Made by a program: the position numbers and the translations under genes. The notes below the pieces were generated by a model. The model searched no databases and was not told the origin of the DNA. It was given only the letters and a program-made list of their open reading frames with translations. Below are positions 17,662 to 25,523 of a DNA stretch of 64,000 nucleotides, piece after piece. The DNA is from Streptomyces sp. AC512_CC834 (lineage in GTDB: Bacteria > Actinomycetota > Actinomycetes > Streptomycetales > Streptomycetaceae): assembly GCF_019049325.1 (NCBI RefSeq), contig NZ_JAGMUO010000065.1:744001-808000 (forward strand), read 5' to 3'. Within the stretch, counting starts at the first letter, position 1. Each line of letters starts with the position of its first letter.

Positions 17662-18041
17662 CCCTGCCCTCGGTTGACCTCGGTGGTCGATGGTCCTGGC
17701 GGCCCGTGCCCGGTGGACGCGGCGTGGCCGTGCTCGTGCTCGTGGCGCCCGTGGCCCGTGGCGGCCGGTGGCTTGCGAGTGGTCGCCGACTGCGGGCGGC
17801 CACGGTGCCGTGTGATCGGTTCCTGGACGGTAGTCAGCGCCGGCGGGCCCGCGCGGGATACGTCTCGGTCAGCGGGACGCGTACGGCCGGGGCGGGGCCG
17901 GCGCGGTCCGCGAGCCCGGGTCCGCGGGTGGTTCCACTCATCGGGAACGGGCGCCCGGCCCGGCCGGACGGTGTCCTAGCTTCGGTTTTCTGCCTGCTCC
18001 CGGGCATATCACCCCCGCCCGTCCCCCTCGAGGTGAAACCG
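17662..18041. promoter_or_regulatory. divergent control region between hsaD and hsaB
   Basis: 380 bp with no convincing gene. It holds CGGTCAGCGGGACGCG (17866-17881), matching 14 of 16 bases of CGGTCAGTGGGACTCG upstream of kshA. A reverse-orientation relative GTTCCACTCATCGG lies at 17931-17944 and forms GTTCC...GGAAC symmetry up to 17948. These may be operators for coordinated control of hsaD-kstD-kshB-hsaGFAC and hsaB. I could not place a confident -10/-35 pair for either strand. Confidence 0.5.
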
Positions 18042-18614
18042 ATGACCGCAGAGTCCCTGTCCACGCCCGAGGTCGCCGAGGCGACCGAGCCGACGCCCCT
18101 GCGGATGCGGCAGGCCATGGGGACCTTCGCCTCCGGGGTGACCGTGGTGACGGGGCTCGGCCGGGACGGCGATCCCGTCGGCTTCGCCTGCCAGTCGTTC
18201 GCGTCCGTCTCCCTCGAACCGGCCCTGGTGCTGTTCTGTGCCGATCACCGGGGGCGGGCCTGGCCGAGGATCAGGGAGACCGGCCGGTTCACCGTCAACA
18301 TCCTCGCCGCGGGCCAGACCGACCTGTGCGGCCGGTTCGGATCCGGCAAGGGCCGCAAGTACGAGGGCCTGCACTGGGAGCTGTCCCCGTGGGGGACACC
18401 GTCCCTGCCCGGCGTCCTGACCCGGGTGCACGCGGATGTGTACGACGTGCACGGCGCCGGCGACCACGACGTGGTCGTGGGCCGGGTGCTCGCCCTGGAG
18501 ACCGTGACGGACCGCGAGCCGATGCTCTTCTTCCGCGGCGGCTTCGGCGTCCACGACCCGGCGGACGCCCTCGCGGCCCCCGACGTGTGGGGCTGGGGCG
18601 ACCACTGGGGGTGA
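18042..18614 (+). CDS. hsaB: flavin reductase HsaB
   Basis: Flavin reductase of 190 residues of the HpaC-like FMN-binding split-barrel family. The N-terminal MGTFASGVTVVTG motif and the GFACQSFASVSLEPALVLFC segment are the usual hallmarks. It supplies reduced flavin to HsaA for hydroxylation of 3-HSA. GAGGTG sits six bases before the ATG, fixing the start. Transcribed divergently from the hsaD operon, presumably under shared control, although hsaA and hsaB are adjacent in mycobacteria. Confidence 0.9.
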   Translation: MTAESLSTPEVAEATEPTPLRMRQAMGTFASGVTVVTGLGRDGDPVGFACQSFASVSLEPALVLFCADHRGRAWPRIRETGRFTVNILAAGQTDLCGRFGSGKGRKYEGLHWELSPWGTPSLPGVLTRVHADVYDVHGAGDHDVVVGRVLALETVTDREPMLFFRGGFGVHDPADALAAPDVWGWGDHWG

Positions 18615-18646
18615 GCGGAAGGCCGCGGCAGCCGCGCGGTCGCCGT

Positions 18647-18670
18647 GGGGGTGCCGGGTAGGGCACCCCT
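18647..18670. terminator. bidirectional hairpin between hsaB and the IclR gene
   Basis: GGGGTGCC (18648-18655) and GGCACCCC (18662-18669) form a perfect 8-bp stem with loop GGGTAG, between converging genes. Confidence 0.7.
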
Positions 18671-18703
18671 GGGTGTACTGACCCGTGAGGTTGGGGACGC
18701 GGG

Positions 18704-19597
18704 CTACTGCCAGTCACCGTACTGGCCGGTGTTCAGCAGACGGTCCATGGCCTGCGGAGACCACGTCGCCGCCGGCACGGCCGCCTCCCGGTGCGGCGCC
18801 CTGACCGGCGTCTCCTGGCCGGGGAACAACTCGCGGGACACCTGCCGGGCCGCGTCCACCACCAGCGGGGCGATCTTCTCCAGAGGGGACGAGGCGCCCC
18901 CCACCAGGGAGATCGCTGCGATCGGACCCTCGGGGCCGCGCACCGCGGCGGCGGCGCAGGCGATGTCGGGGAAGCACTCGCCGCGCTCGAAGGCGAGCCC
19001 GTGACGGCGCCGTATACGGTCGAGTTCCTGGTGGAGCGTGCCCATGTCGCAGATCGTGCGCTGGGTCAGCCGGCCGATGGCCTCCCCCGCCCTGGCCTCG
19101 ACGTCCTCCGGTTCGAGCCAGGCCAGCATGGCCTTGCCGAGCGCGGTCGAATGAGCCGGTGCCCGGCCGCCGACGCGCGAGGGGACGGCTTCGGCGAACC
19201 GTCCCCCCACCTTGTCGAGGTAGTACACCTCCGCTCCGTCCAGGACGGCCAGGTGAACGACGAGGCCGGTCTGGATCTGAAGCTGGTGCAGCCGCCCGGC
19301 GGCGGCCTCGCGAACCCTGCTGCGCGCCCCGTCGCCCCCGCCGAACCCGAGGGCTCGGCGCCCGAGCGCGTAGCCCAGGCCGGTGTGGTCGAGCCAGCAC
19401 AGTCGCACAAGCTGGTCGAGGATCCGGTGCGCCGTCGACCGGGGCAGGCTTGTGGACCGGGCCACTTCTTCCAAGGTCAGACGCGCTGTGCGGCCCTCGA
19501 ACAGGTCCATGATCAGCGTCACCCGCTCGACCATCGACGGCGGCAACTCTCGACCGGCCGGAGCGTGCGTGGTGGAAAGACCATCGACAGCCGTCAT
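18704..19597 (-). CDS. IclR family transcriptional regulator
   Basis: A 297-residue IclR-type regulator: N-terminal winged helix-turn-helix (about 20-85, with LEEVARSTSLPRSTAHRILDQL) and a C-terminal GAF-like effector domain (about 100-270, with the ALGKAMLAWL signature). It sits at the end of the steroid locus and is convergent with hsaB, so it is a good candidate for a local regulator responding to a steroid intermediate. Its own upstream region carries a motif related to the thiolase operator. The C-terminus has a roughly 35-residue tail beyond the usual domain. Confidence 0.88.
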   Translation of the reverse strand: MTAVDGLSTTHAPAGRELPPSMVERVTLIMDLFEGRTARLTLEEVARSTSLPRSTAHRILDQLVRLCWLDHTGLGYALGRRALGFGGGDGARSRVREAAAGRLHQLQIQTGLVVHLAVLDGAEVYYLDKVGGRFAEAVPSRVGGRAPAHSTALGKAMLAWLEPEDVEARAGEAIGRLTQRTICDMGTLHQELDRIRRRHGLAFERGECFPDIACAAAAVRGPEGPIAAISLVGGASSPLEKIAPLVVDAARQVSRELFPGQETPVRAPHREAAVPAATWSPQAMDRLLNTGQYGDWQ

Positions 19598-19616
19598 GGG
19601 AGCCTCCAGTCACAGA

Positions 19617-19632
19617 CTGAAATGAATTCTGG
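19617..19632. promoter_or_regulatory. candidate operator upstream of the IclR gene
   Basis: CTGAAATGAATTCTGG lies 20 bp before the IclR start codon. It matches 11 of 16 bases of the reverse complement of the thiolase-promoter palindrome (5701-5716) and has the same AGAATTC core. It may reflect autoregulation or shared regulation of both promoters. Confidence 0.4.
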
Positions 19633-19710
19633 TTTTCGGAAATGTAACAGGCCTCCCGGACGGAGAGAAGAGATGCGGACGGAGTCACTGGTTTACGGAG
19701 TCCCGGTGCG

Positions 19711-21048
19711 TCAGCGCGTGACGGTCCAGGTGGCGGAGTTGGACGTGAGGTCCCGGACGGCGGGGCTGCGGACGGCCGACGTGGTGTCGGTCACCGTGGC
19801 GGTCACCTTGTGGGGGCGCCTGTTGGCCGGGACGCCGAGGGCGGCCGGGCGCACGGACGTCTTGCCGCGGGCCTGCTTGGCCTCGCGTCCGTCGACGTAC
19901 CAGCGGACCTCAGGGCTGGCGAGGCCCGTGCCCAGGTCGGCGAGTTCGACGGAGAGGGGGGTGAAGCGGGAGGCCGTGACGGAGGTGTCGACCAGCGGGC
20001 TGAGGACGTTGGCGGAACGGTAGAAGCCGGCGATCATCGCCTCCCGGCTCGGGAGGTTGAACTGGTCGGTGTTCAGGGCCCGCATGATGGAGTTCCCGGT
20101 GGGACGGTAGACCCCGTACTCGTAGTAGTCGGCACCCTCGAAGGTGCCGACGACGCCGCCGCTCGGGTCGGACTCGCCGAGCCATGCCGCCCACTTGGTG
20201 CGCTGCGCCGCCATGTCGTCCGCGGTCAGGGTCGAGGCGTTGGGGTAGGCGGGCTCGGGGTAGGGGTAGTCGCCGTAGCCCGCGTACTGGTACTCGTCGG
20301 CCAGGAGGCCGATGGAGTGGGCCATCTCGTGGGCGGCTATCAGGGTGGACCGGGCGTTGTCGGAGGAGAGCGTGGAGACGCCGTCGTAGCCGTAGTCCGC
20401 CGCGAGGCCGGAGTAGCCGGCACCGCCGTACTTGGTGGAGTTGGAGACCACGATCACCAGGTCGGTCGCGGGGGCCTTGTCCGCGTAGGTCTTCGTCTTG
20501 TCGAGGTCGACGCAGATCAGGCGCTCCGTGTCGCTGCACCAGAAGTACGAGCCGAGCGCGGTGTTCTTGACGACGTCCTGGCTCGGGTCGCCGGTGACGC
20601 CGGAGTCCTGGGAGACGGCCTTCACGGCCCAGACGTTGAAGAGGCCCTCGTAGCTCTTGTACGGGTCGATGTCGGTGACCGCGTCCCACTTCGTGCGGGC
20701 GTCCTCGAGGAAGTCGTCCTGCTCGTCGGCGGTGTAGCCGTCGCCGATGATCGTGACGTCGAGGCGGTCGGCGGTCGGGCCGGTCTCCGCGAGCGGGACG
20801 ACCTCGCCGTCCTCGGACGCGGTGGCGCTGCGCTGCCGGGCGTCGGCCGCCGGCTGGGCGTGCGGGCTGTTCGCCGGGACGCTGGTGCGTGCGCCCTCGC
20901 CGGCCGGGTCGGGGAAGTACTCGACGTCGACGTGCGAGCCGGTGGCGGTGGCCGGCGCGTCGGCGGCACCGGCGACGCCGGTGGCGGGCAGGGCCGCGGA
21001 GAGGGCGAGGGCGGTTGCCACCGCGGTTCTGCGAATGCCTATGTGCAC
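19711..21048 (-). CDS. secreted M64-family metallopeptidase
   Basis: A 445-residue exported protein. The N-terminus has RR, a hydrophobic core and an AGAA-type signal cleavage region near residue 29. The zinc-binding motif HEMAHSIGLLADEY (H240, E241, H244, D251) is the extended HExxHxxGxxxDE form of peptidase family M64 (IgA peptidase-like). A likely beta-sandwich domain occupies the last 90 residues. Cysteines at 171 and 179 could form a disulfide. Transcribed divergently from the XRE/TPR regulator. Substrate is unknown; extracellular protein breakdown is the safe inference. Confidence 0.88.
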   Translation of the reverse strand: MHIGIRRTAVATALALSAALPATGVAGAADAPATATGSHVDVEYFPDPAGEGARTSVPANSPHAQPAADARQRSATASEDGEVVPLAETGPTADRLDVTIIGDGYTADEQDDFLEDARTKWDAVTDIDPYKSYEGLFNVWAVKAVSQDSGVTGDPSQDVVKNTALGSYFWCSDTERLICVDLDKTKTYADKAPATDLVIVVSNSTKYGGAGYSGLAADYGYDGVSTLSSDNARSTLIAAHEMAHSIGLLADEYQYAGYGDYPYPEPAYPNASTLTADDMAAQRTKWAAWLGESDPSGGVVGTFEGADYYEYGVYRPTGNSIMRALNTDQFNLPSREAMIAGFYRSANVLSPLVDTSVTASRFTPLSVELADLGTGLASPEVRWYVDGREAKQARGKTSVRPAALGVPANRRPHKVTATVTDTTSAVRSPAVRDLTSNSATWTVTR

Positions 21049-21063
21049 GGAGCTCTCCCTATA

Positions 21064-21113
21064 TGACCGGTGATGTAAATGAAGATGTAAGCCTGTTTAC
21101 GTCGTCGCTTAAA
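21064..21113. promoter_or_regulatory. AT-richer divergent promoter region with GTAA/TTAC elements
   Basis: This short stretch is conspicuously AT-rich for the genome. It contains GTAAATGAAGATGTAAGCC followed by TGTTTAC and GCTTAAATTAG, so GTAA(A) half-sites recur with an inverted TTTAC. It lies between the M64 peptidase and XRE/TPR starts and probably holds both promoters. Confidence 0.5.
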
Positions 21114-21139
21114 TTAGAGGCCCGCGGGACCCCTGGCAA

Positions 21140-21169
21140 GGGCTGTTGGGGGAAGGGCTGTTGGGGGAA
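21140..21169. repeat. 15-bp tandem duplication before the XRE/TPR gene
   Basis: GGGCTGTTGGGGGAA is repeated twice without a gap. The second copy ends in the purine run that serves as ribosome binding site for the GTG start at 21181, so the duplication also duplicates a Shine-Dalgarno-like sequence. Confidence 0.85.
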
Positions 21170-21180
21170 GGGGCAGCGCA

Positions 21181-22599
21181 GTGACGAACCGACGAGAGGC
21201 CGCCGCGGGTGCCGGACCGGGCGGTCTCGACTCGTCCACCCTGGGGACCCGCATCCGCCAACTCCGCCTCGAACGCGGCCTGACCCAGCGGCAGGTGGCC
21301 GAGCCCGCGTACACCGCGTCCTACGTCTCGACGGTGGAGGCCGGCCGGACACGCCCTTCCGGGGCCGCCCTCCGGCACATCGCCGAACGCCTGGGGCTGA
21401 CCCACGAGGAGCTGTTGACGGGCCGTCCCGCCGGTTTCGCCACCGACCTGCGCTCCCGTCTCACCGACGCGCAACGCACCCTCGCCACCGAGGGCGCGGC
21501 ACAAGCCGTGGGCATGTACCAGGAGTTGCTCCACGAGACGACTCGGTATGGTCTGGACACCGAGCGCGCCACCGCGCTCATGGGCCTCGGCCAGTGCGAG
21601 TTGGATTCCGGCGACCTCACTGAGGCACGCCTGCGCTTCGAAGCCGCCGAGCAGATCCTGGCCAACGGCCCACTGCCCCGCCGCGCCCTGGCCCGGCGTG
21701 GCCGGGCTGTCGCCCACTACCTGGCGGGCGAGCTGGGATACGCCGTCCACCTGCTGGAAAGCGCCTTGGAGGAACTCACGGTCTCGGGCCTGCACGACCC
21801 CGGTGCCCTGCTGCTCCTCTACACCGCCACCATCGCGCCCTACATGGACATGGGCGCCCACGTCCGCGCGGCACACGTCGCGGAACTGGCCCTGGCCCTC
21901 GCCCCCCAGGTCTCCGATCCCGCACTGGTGGCCGGACTGCACCGGTCGGTGGCCCGCACCCTCGTCGCGGAGGGCCGCACCGCCGAGGCCGACGCCTCGC
22001 TGGCCAAGGCCGCAGAGCTCTACACACAGCTCCAGATCCGCACCGAACTCGCCCACTGCCACTGGATGCGCGGCTACCTTCACGCCCAGAACGGCGACCT
22101 GGAAGACGCGGAACGCGAACTGCGCACCGCCCGCGAGACACTGACCGCCGACCGCGCCGCCCTCTACACCACCCAGGTCGAGGTCGAACTGGCGGACGTG
22201 CTGCGCCGCCGGGACAAGACGCGCGAGGCCGAAGAGTTGCTGACCCGGCTGCTGGGTGAAATCCACCTGGACCGAGGCACGTTGCATGCGGGCGGCGCGC
22301 ATCGCCTGCTCGGCCTCATCGCCTGCGAACGGGGCGACACCGACGCGGCCGAGCAGCACTACATCACCGCGCTGTCCCTGCTGGAACCCTCCGGAGCCAC
22401 CGGCGACCTGGCCGACATCTGCCGCCTTCTCGGCGACCTGCTGCGCGACACCGGCCAGGTCGAGCAGGCGCTGGACGTGTACCGGACCGGGCTGGGACAC
22501 CAGGGCGGGCCCGGCACGACCACGCTCGGCCCGGCACCGGCCGAACCCGCGGCACTGAACCGGGTGGGGACCGCGTTCACGCTGTCCGGAGAGACGTGA
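21181..22599 (+). CDS. XRE-family regulator with TPR repeats
   Basis: A 472-residue protein with an N-terminal helix-turn-helix of the XRE/Cro type (residues about 20-80, LGTRIRQLRLERGLTQRQVAEPAYTASYVSTVEAG split by short loops) and a long alpha-solenoid of tetratricopeptide repeats (about 95-450). This layout matches quorum- or stress-type regulators in which the TPR part senses a peptide or partner protein. Start is GTG with GAAGGGG upstream. It is divergent from the M64 peptidase and precedes, on the opposite strand, the two-gene cassette of unknown function. Confidence 0.85.
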   Translation: MTNRREAAAGAGPGGLDSSTLGTRIRQLRLERGLTQRQVAEPAYTASYVSTVEAGRTRPSGAALRHIAERLGLTHEELLTGRPAGFATDLRSRLTDAQRTLATEGAAQAVGMYQELLHETTRYGLDTERATALMGLGQCELDSGDLTEARLRFEAAEQILANGPLPRRALARRGRAVAHYLAGELGYAVHLLESALEELTVSGLHDPGALLLLYTATIAPYMDMGAHVRAAHVAELALALAPQVSDPALVAGLHRSVARTLVAEGRTAEADASLAKAAELYTQLQIRTELAHCHWMRGYLHAQNGDLEDAERELRTARETLTADRAALYTTQVEVELADVLRRRDKTREAEELLTRLLGEIHLDRGTLHAGGAHRLLGLIACERGDTDAAEQHYITALSLLEPSGATGDLADICRLLGDLLRDTGQVEQALDVYRTGLGHQGGPGTTTLGPAPAEPAALNRVGTAFTLSGET

Positions 22600-22660
22600 G
22601 CGCACCGCCGGACTTGCCGCCGGGGCAGGAACTAGGACGGCGGTCGCTCCCGTTCCACTC

Positions 22661-22685
22661 CGCGGGGCTTCGCTTTCGCCCCGCG
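22661..22685. terminator. hairpin between the XRE/TPR gene and the membrane-protein gene
   Basis: CGCGGGGC and GCCCCGCG form an 8-bp perfect stem around a T-rich 9-nt loop, located just upstream of the stop of the opposing gene. Confidence 0.65.
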
Positions 22686-22689
22686 AGTG

Positions 22690-23184
22690 TCACGTGGGGA
22701 ACGGCCGCAGGGCAAAAGCGGCACTCGCCATCATCAGGACCAGGGCAATCACCACGAGCAGCAGGGCTGCCGACAGGGCCCAGGCGCGCTGACGGTTGAC
22801 GCGCCGCAAGGCCGTGATCGTGTCCACCCTCGTGCGGTTCCACTCCTCCGGGCCGAATCGAACCTCAGGCTCCAGCAGATGGGTGAGTTCCCCGGTACCG
22901 GCGTGCGGCAGCCGGACCGGCACGTTGATGAGCAGTCCCAGAACAGCGGCCAGGACCAACACGACGAGGGAGGCGACGAGTAGACGCTGGGCCGTTCCCG
23001 GGAACGTCACGGTCCGGCCGCTTGCGGCCAGTGCGACGGCACCGGTGGTGATGCCGACGAGCGTGCCCGAGGCCGAGATGACGGCCATGCCACGCGTTTC
23101 GAAGGACGCCTTCTTGGCCCGCTCCTCGGCCAACTGCTCGGTCAGGAAGGAGGACTTGTGCTGGATGCGCGCTTCATGGTTCAT
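22690..23184 (-). CDS. three-helix membrane protein, PycTM/SLATT-like
   Basis: A 164-residue protein. An amphipathic charged N-terminal helix (residues 1-30, rich in E/K/R) is followed by TM1 about 33-54, TM2 about 67-88, a charged cytoplasmic stretch with RRVNRQRAW, and TM3 about 135-158. This architecture resembles PycTM or SLATT-type effector membrane proteins, which permeabilise the cell in nucleotide-signalling or similar defence systems. Homology is judged from architecture only. It lies 64 bp downstream of the 418-residue unknown gene on the same strand, so the two probably form an operon. Confidence 0.8.
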   Translation of the reverse strand: MNHEARIQHKSSFLTEQLAEERAKKASFETRGMAVISASGTLVGITTGAVALAASGRTVTFPGTAQRLLVASLVVLVLAAVLGLLINVPVRLPHAGTGELTHLLEPEVRFGPEEWNRTRVDTITALRRVNRQRAWALSAALLLVVIALVLMMASAAFALRPFPT

Positions 23185-23248
23185 GACCGTGCCCTTCCCA
23201 GGCCCTCAGGTACTCGTGCGGGCGCACGGCGGGCGGCCGAGCCGGCCG

Positions 23249-24505
23249 TCATGCCCGCTCGTACCCGTGGTTCAGGGCGTGGGGTGCCTGCTCGTCCAGT
23301 ACCTTCAGCGGCCAGTCCAGACCCGGCGAGGCGAGGAGGTGGGGCTCCTGAAGCAGGGTCAGCCCGATTTCCTTGGCGGCACCGACGACCGCCGCGTTGA
23401 GCCCCAGTTCCCGGCCCAGTTCGTCGAGCCGGCCCTTCACTCGACCGATCCGCCGCTCGTTGGCCTCCCCATCGGCCAGGGCCACCGCCAACCTTCGCGG
23501 CGCCGCGTCATCCTCGGGCCGGCCGCTGTTCAGCCCGGCCAGGGTCCGGCGCAGCCTTCTCGGCAGCCTGCCGTGCGACTCCGTCGCGGCCAGTGTGCGC
23601 AGCAGCGCCCGTACCGAGGTCCACTCGTTGTCCACGACCGGCTCGTCGCTTTCAAGGCGGCGAGCCATCCATGAGCACAGATCGGCCTCCTCCGGAGCGA
23701 GACGGCCGGAGAACGCCTGCAGGTCGTCGATCAGGCGACGCTTGTGCGCGCCCCAGTGCGCCCGTGCGTTGTCGGCGGACGAACGCAACCGCCCGACACG
23801 GTCACGGTTGCGGTGACGGGCTTCGAGGGCCGCGACCCGCTCCGCTTCCGCCTCGTCGACACGAGGGATGACGTGCTCGATCCGCGTCATGATCCGCTTC
23901 AACAGGTCGTACACGCTGATGCCGTCCTTCAGGGCGACGGCAAACGCGTTCCTCTGCTCCAGGTTTACGATCACAGCACACGGTACGAGGGATCCGGGAA
24001 TCCCGAAGAAGCGCTGCATGGCGGAGACGGTGAGCGTGAGGGCCCGCTGGTGCTCGTCCAGACCGTGCGGTAGTTCGGCGTTCGCTGCGGCGACCAGTCG
24101 CGGGGGCTCGGACCTCTCCCCTCGCCGCATCGATCCGCCCGGCTGCCCAGTACCCATCCGGACCGCCCCCGGTGACTCGCGGGACGACAGGTACAGCCGA
24201 CCACGCGGGCCACCCGCTTCCTCCACGCCGGGCACGCAGAAAGTCTCGGGGCCGTAGAACGATTGGGGGTGCTCTGCGGAGAGCCGGAGCCTCCTCGGCG
24301 AGGGGGAGAAGACGGCGACGTAGCGGCCCGTCAGGTCATCGATGTCGCTCCAGTGCTGGAAGAACCCTCTCTGGAGATCCGGGGCGTCGGCGGAACGAGC
24401 GAGCAGGAACACCATTGCGGCGAAACCGCCCCCGCTCAGGGTGCGGAAGGGCAGGCGCAGGAAAGCATCGACAGGCAGGTCGACGTCGGTTGAATACACG
24501 CCCAT
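23249..24505 (-). CDS. soluble 418-residue protein of unknown function, partner of the membrane protein
   Basis: I do not recognise the family. The N-terminal 90 residues look alpha/beta (hydrophobic strand FAAMVFLLA, helix, then YVAVFSPS). A low-complexity linker (100-140) leads to a second alpha/beta unit (about 165-205, PCAVIVNLEQRNAFAVAL). A long charged coiled-coil-like region (205-260) and a helical C-terminal half rich in Arg and Glu follow. There is no signal peptide or membrane segment. GAGGA sits directly before the ATG, which is too close; a GTG two codons in (24499) has better spacing and may be the true start. Confidence 0.75.
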   Translation of the reverse strand: MGVYSTDVDLPVDAFLRLPFRTLSGGGFAAMVFLLARSADAPDLQRGFFQHWSDIDDLTGRYVAVFSPSPRRLRLSAEHPQSFYGPETFCVPGVEEAGGPRGRLYLSSRESPGAVRMGTGQPGGSMRRGERSEPPRLVAAANAELPHGLDEHQRALTLTVSAMQRFFGIPGSLVPCAVIVNLEQRNAFAVALKDGISVYDLLKRIMTRIEHVIPRVDEAEAERVAALEARHRNRDRVGRLRSSADNARAHWGAHKRRLIDDLQAFSGRLAPEEADLCSWMARRLESDEPVVDNEWTSVRALLRTLAATESHGRLPRRLRRTLAGLNSGRPEDDAAPRRLAVALADGEANERRIGRVKGRLDELGRELGLNAAVVGAAKEIGLTLLQEPHLLASPGLDWPLKVLDEQAPHALNHGYERA

Positions 24506-24665
24506 TCCTCAGCCAGATACCGGACACTGGCCAAAAGGGTAGAAGACGACCGCCCAACTGGGTAGCCGGGCATGAGAAGTCACGCCGTGTGCAGCCGCCG
24601 GGCTGAACTGTCGCGTGCTGGAGGAGCCGACGTGCTCGGTCGCCGGCCATCGTGCTCGTCCGGCA

Positions 24666-25523
24666 TCACTTGCCGCTGTAGACGGGAAACGCGCTGTGTT
24701 CGCCGTAGTCCACACCGCGCAAACCCCGCAGGGCCTCCATGTCATCACCGGAGATCTCGAAGTCGACCGCGGCGTTGGAGCGCATGTGCTCGGGGTTCGC
24801 CGTCTTGGGCAGCGACACCGTGCCCAACTGAAGGGTGTAGCGGATGCACAACTGCGGGACGGACACTCCGTACTTCTCCGCCATCGCCTGGACCTCGGTG
24901 CTCTGCAGGATCGCTCCGTGTGCGATCGGCGAGTACGCCTCGACGAGGATCTGCTTGTCTTCGCAGTACTCCAGGAGCTCCGAGGGGGTGTTGCCGGCGT
25001 GGACGAGCAGTTGGTTCACGTGCGGCACGACGGTCGCGCCCTGGAGGATGTTCTCCATGTCCTGCTGCCGGAAGTTGGACACCCCGATGGCACGGATCTT
25101 GCCGGCCTGATGCGCCGATTCGAGCGCGCGCCATGCTTCGCGGTTGCCCTCGGCGTAGTCGCCGCCGCGGAAGTCGTCCCACGGCTGCGGGCTGTGGATG
25201 AGCATCAGATCGATGTACTCGATCCCGAGTTTCTCCAGTGACCCGTCGATCGCGTCGACCGCCTGACCGTGGTCCTTGATCTCAGCGGCGAGCTTGGTCG
25301 ACACGAACAGCTCGTCGCGGGCCACGCCGGCGGTCCGCACGCCCTCGCCGACGCCGCGCTCATTGCCGTAGGCCTGGGCGGTGTCGATGTTGCGATAGCC
25401 GATCGCCACGGCCGCGCGTACCGCCTCAGCCACCTGGTCGTCGTCGATGAACCAGGTGCCGAGCCCCAGCTTGGGGATCTCGGAGCCGTTGGACAGCGTG
25501 TAGGTCTCGTCCAGGATGGTCAT
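24666..25523 (-). CDS. aldo-keto reductase
   Basis: NADPH-dependent aldo-keto reductase of 285 residues, related to 2,5-diketo-gluconate reductases (AKR5-type). The catalytic tetrad is visible: D in RNIDTAQAYGNE (D and Y), K in FVSTKL and H in DLMLIHSPQPWDD. The cofactor-binding end LPKTANPEHMRSN is intact. The ATG overlaps the cupin stop (ATGA), giving an operon regulator-cupin-AKR. Physiological substrate unknown; carbonyl detoxification is plausible. Confidence 0.9.
   Translation of the reverse strand: MTILDETYTLSNGSEIPKLGLGTWFIDDDQVAEAVRAAVAIGYRNIDTAQAYGNERGVGEGVRTAGVARDELFVSTKLAAEIKDHGQAVDAIDGSLEKLGIEYIDLMLIHSPQPWDDFRGGDYAEGNREAWRALESAHQAGKIRAIGVSNFRQQDMENILQGATVVPHVNQLLVHAGNTPSELLEYCEDKQILVEAYSPIAHGAILQSTEVQAMAEKYGVSVPQLCIRYTLQLGTVSLPKTANPEHMRSNAAVDFEISGDDMEALRGLRGVDYGEHSAFPVYSGK

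Noticed and set aside
22620..22860. Further GTTCCACTC half-sites near 22652 and 22837 resembling the hsaB-promoter element
   Set aside because: One is beside a terminator and one lies inside a coding sequence; only the 9-base core matches, so chance is likely.
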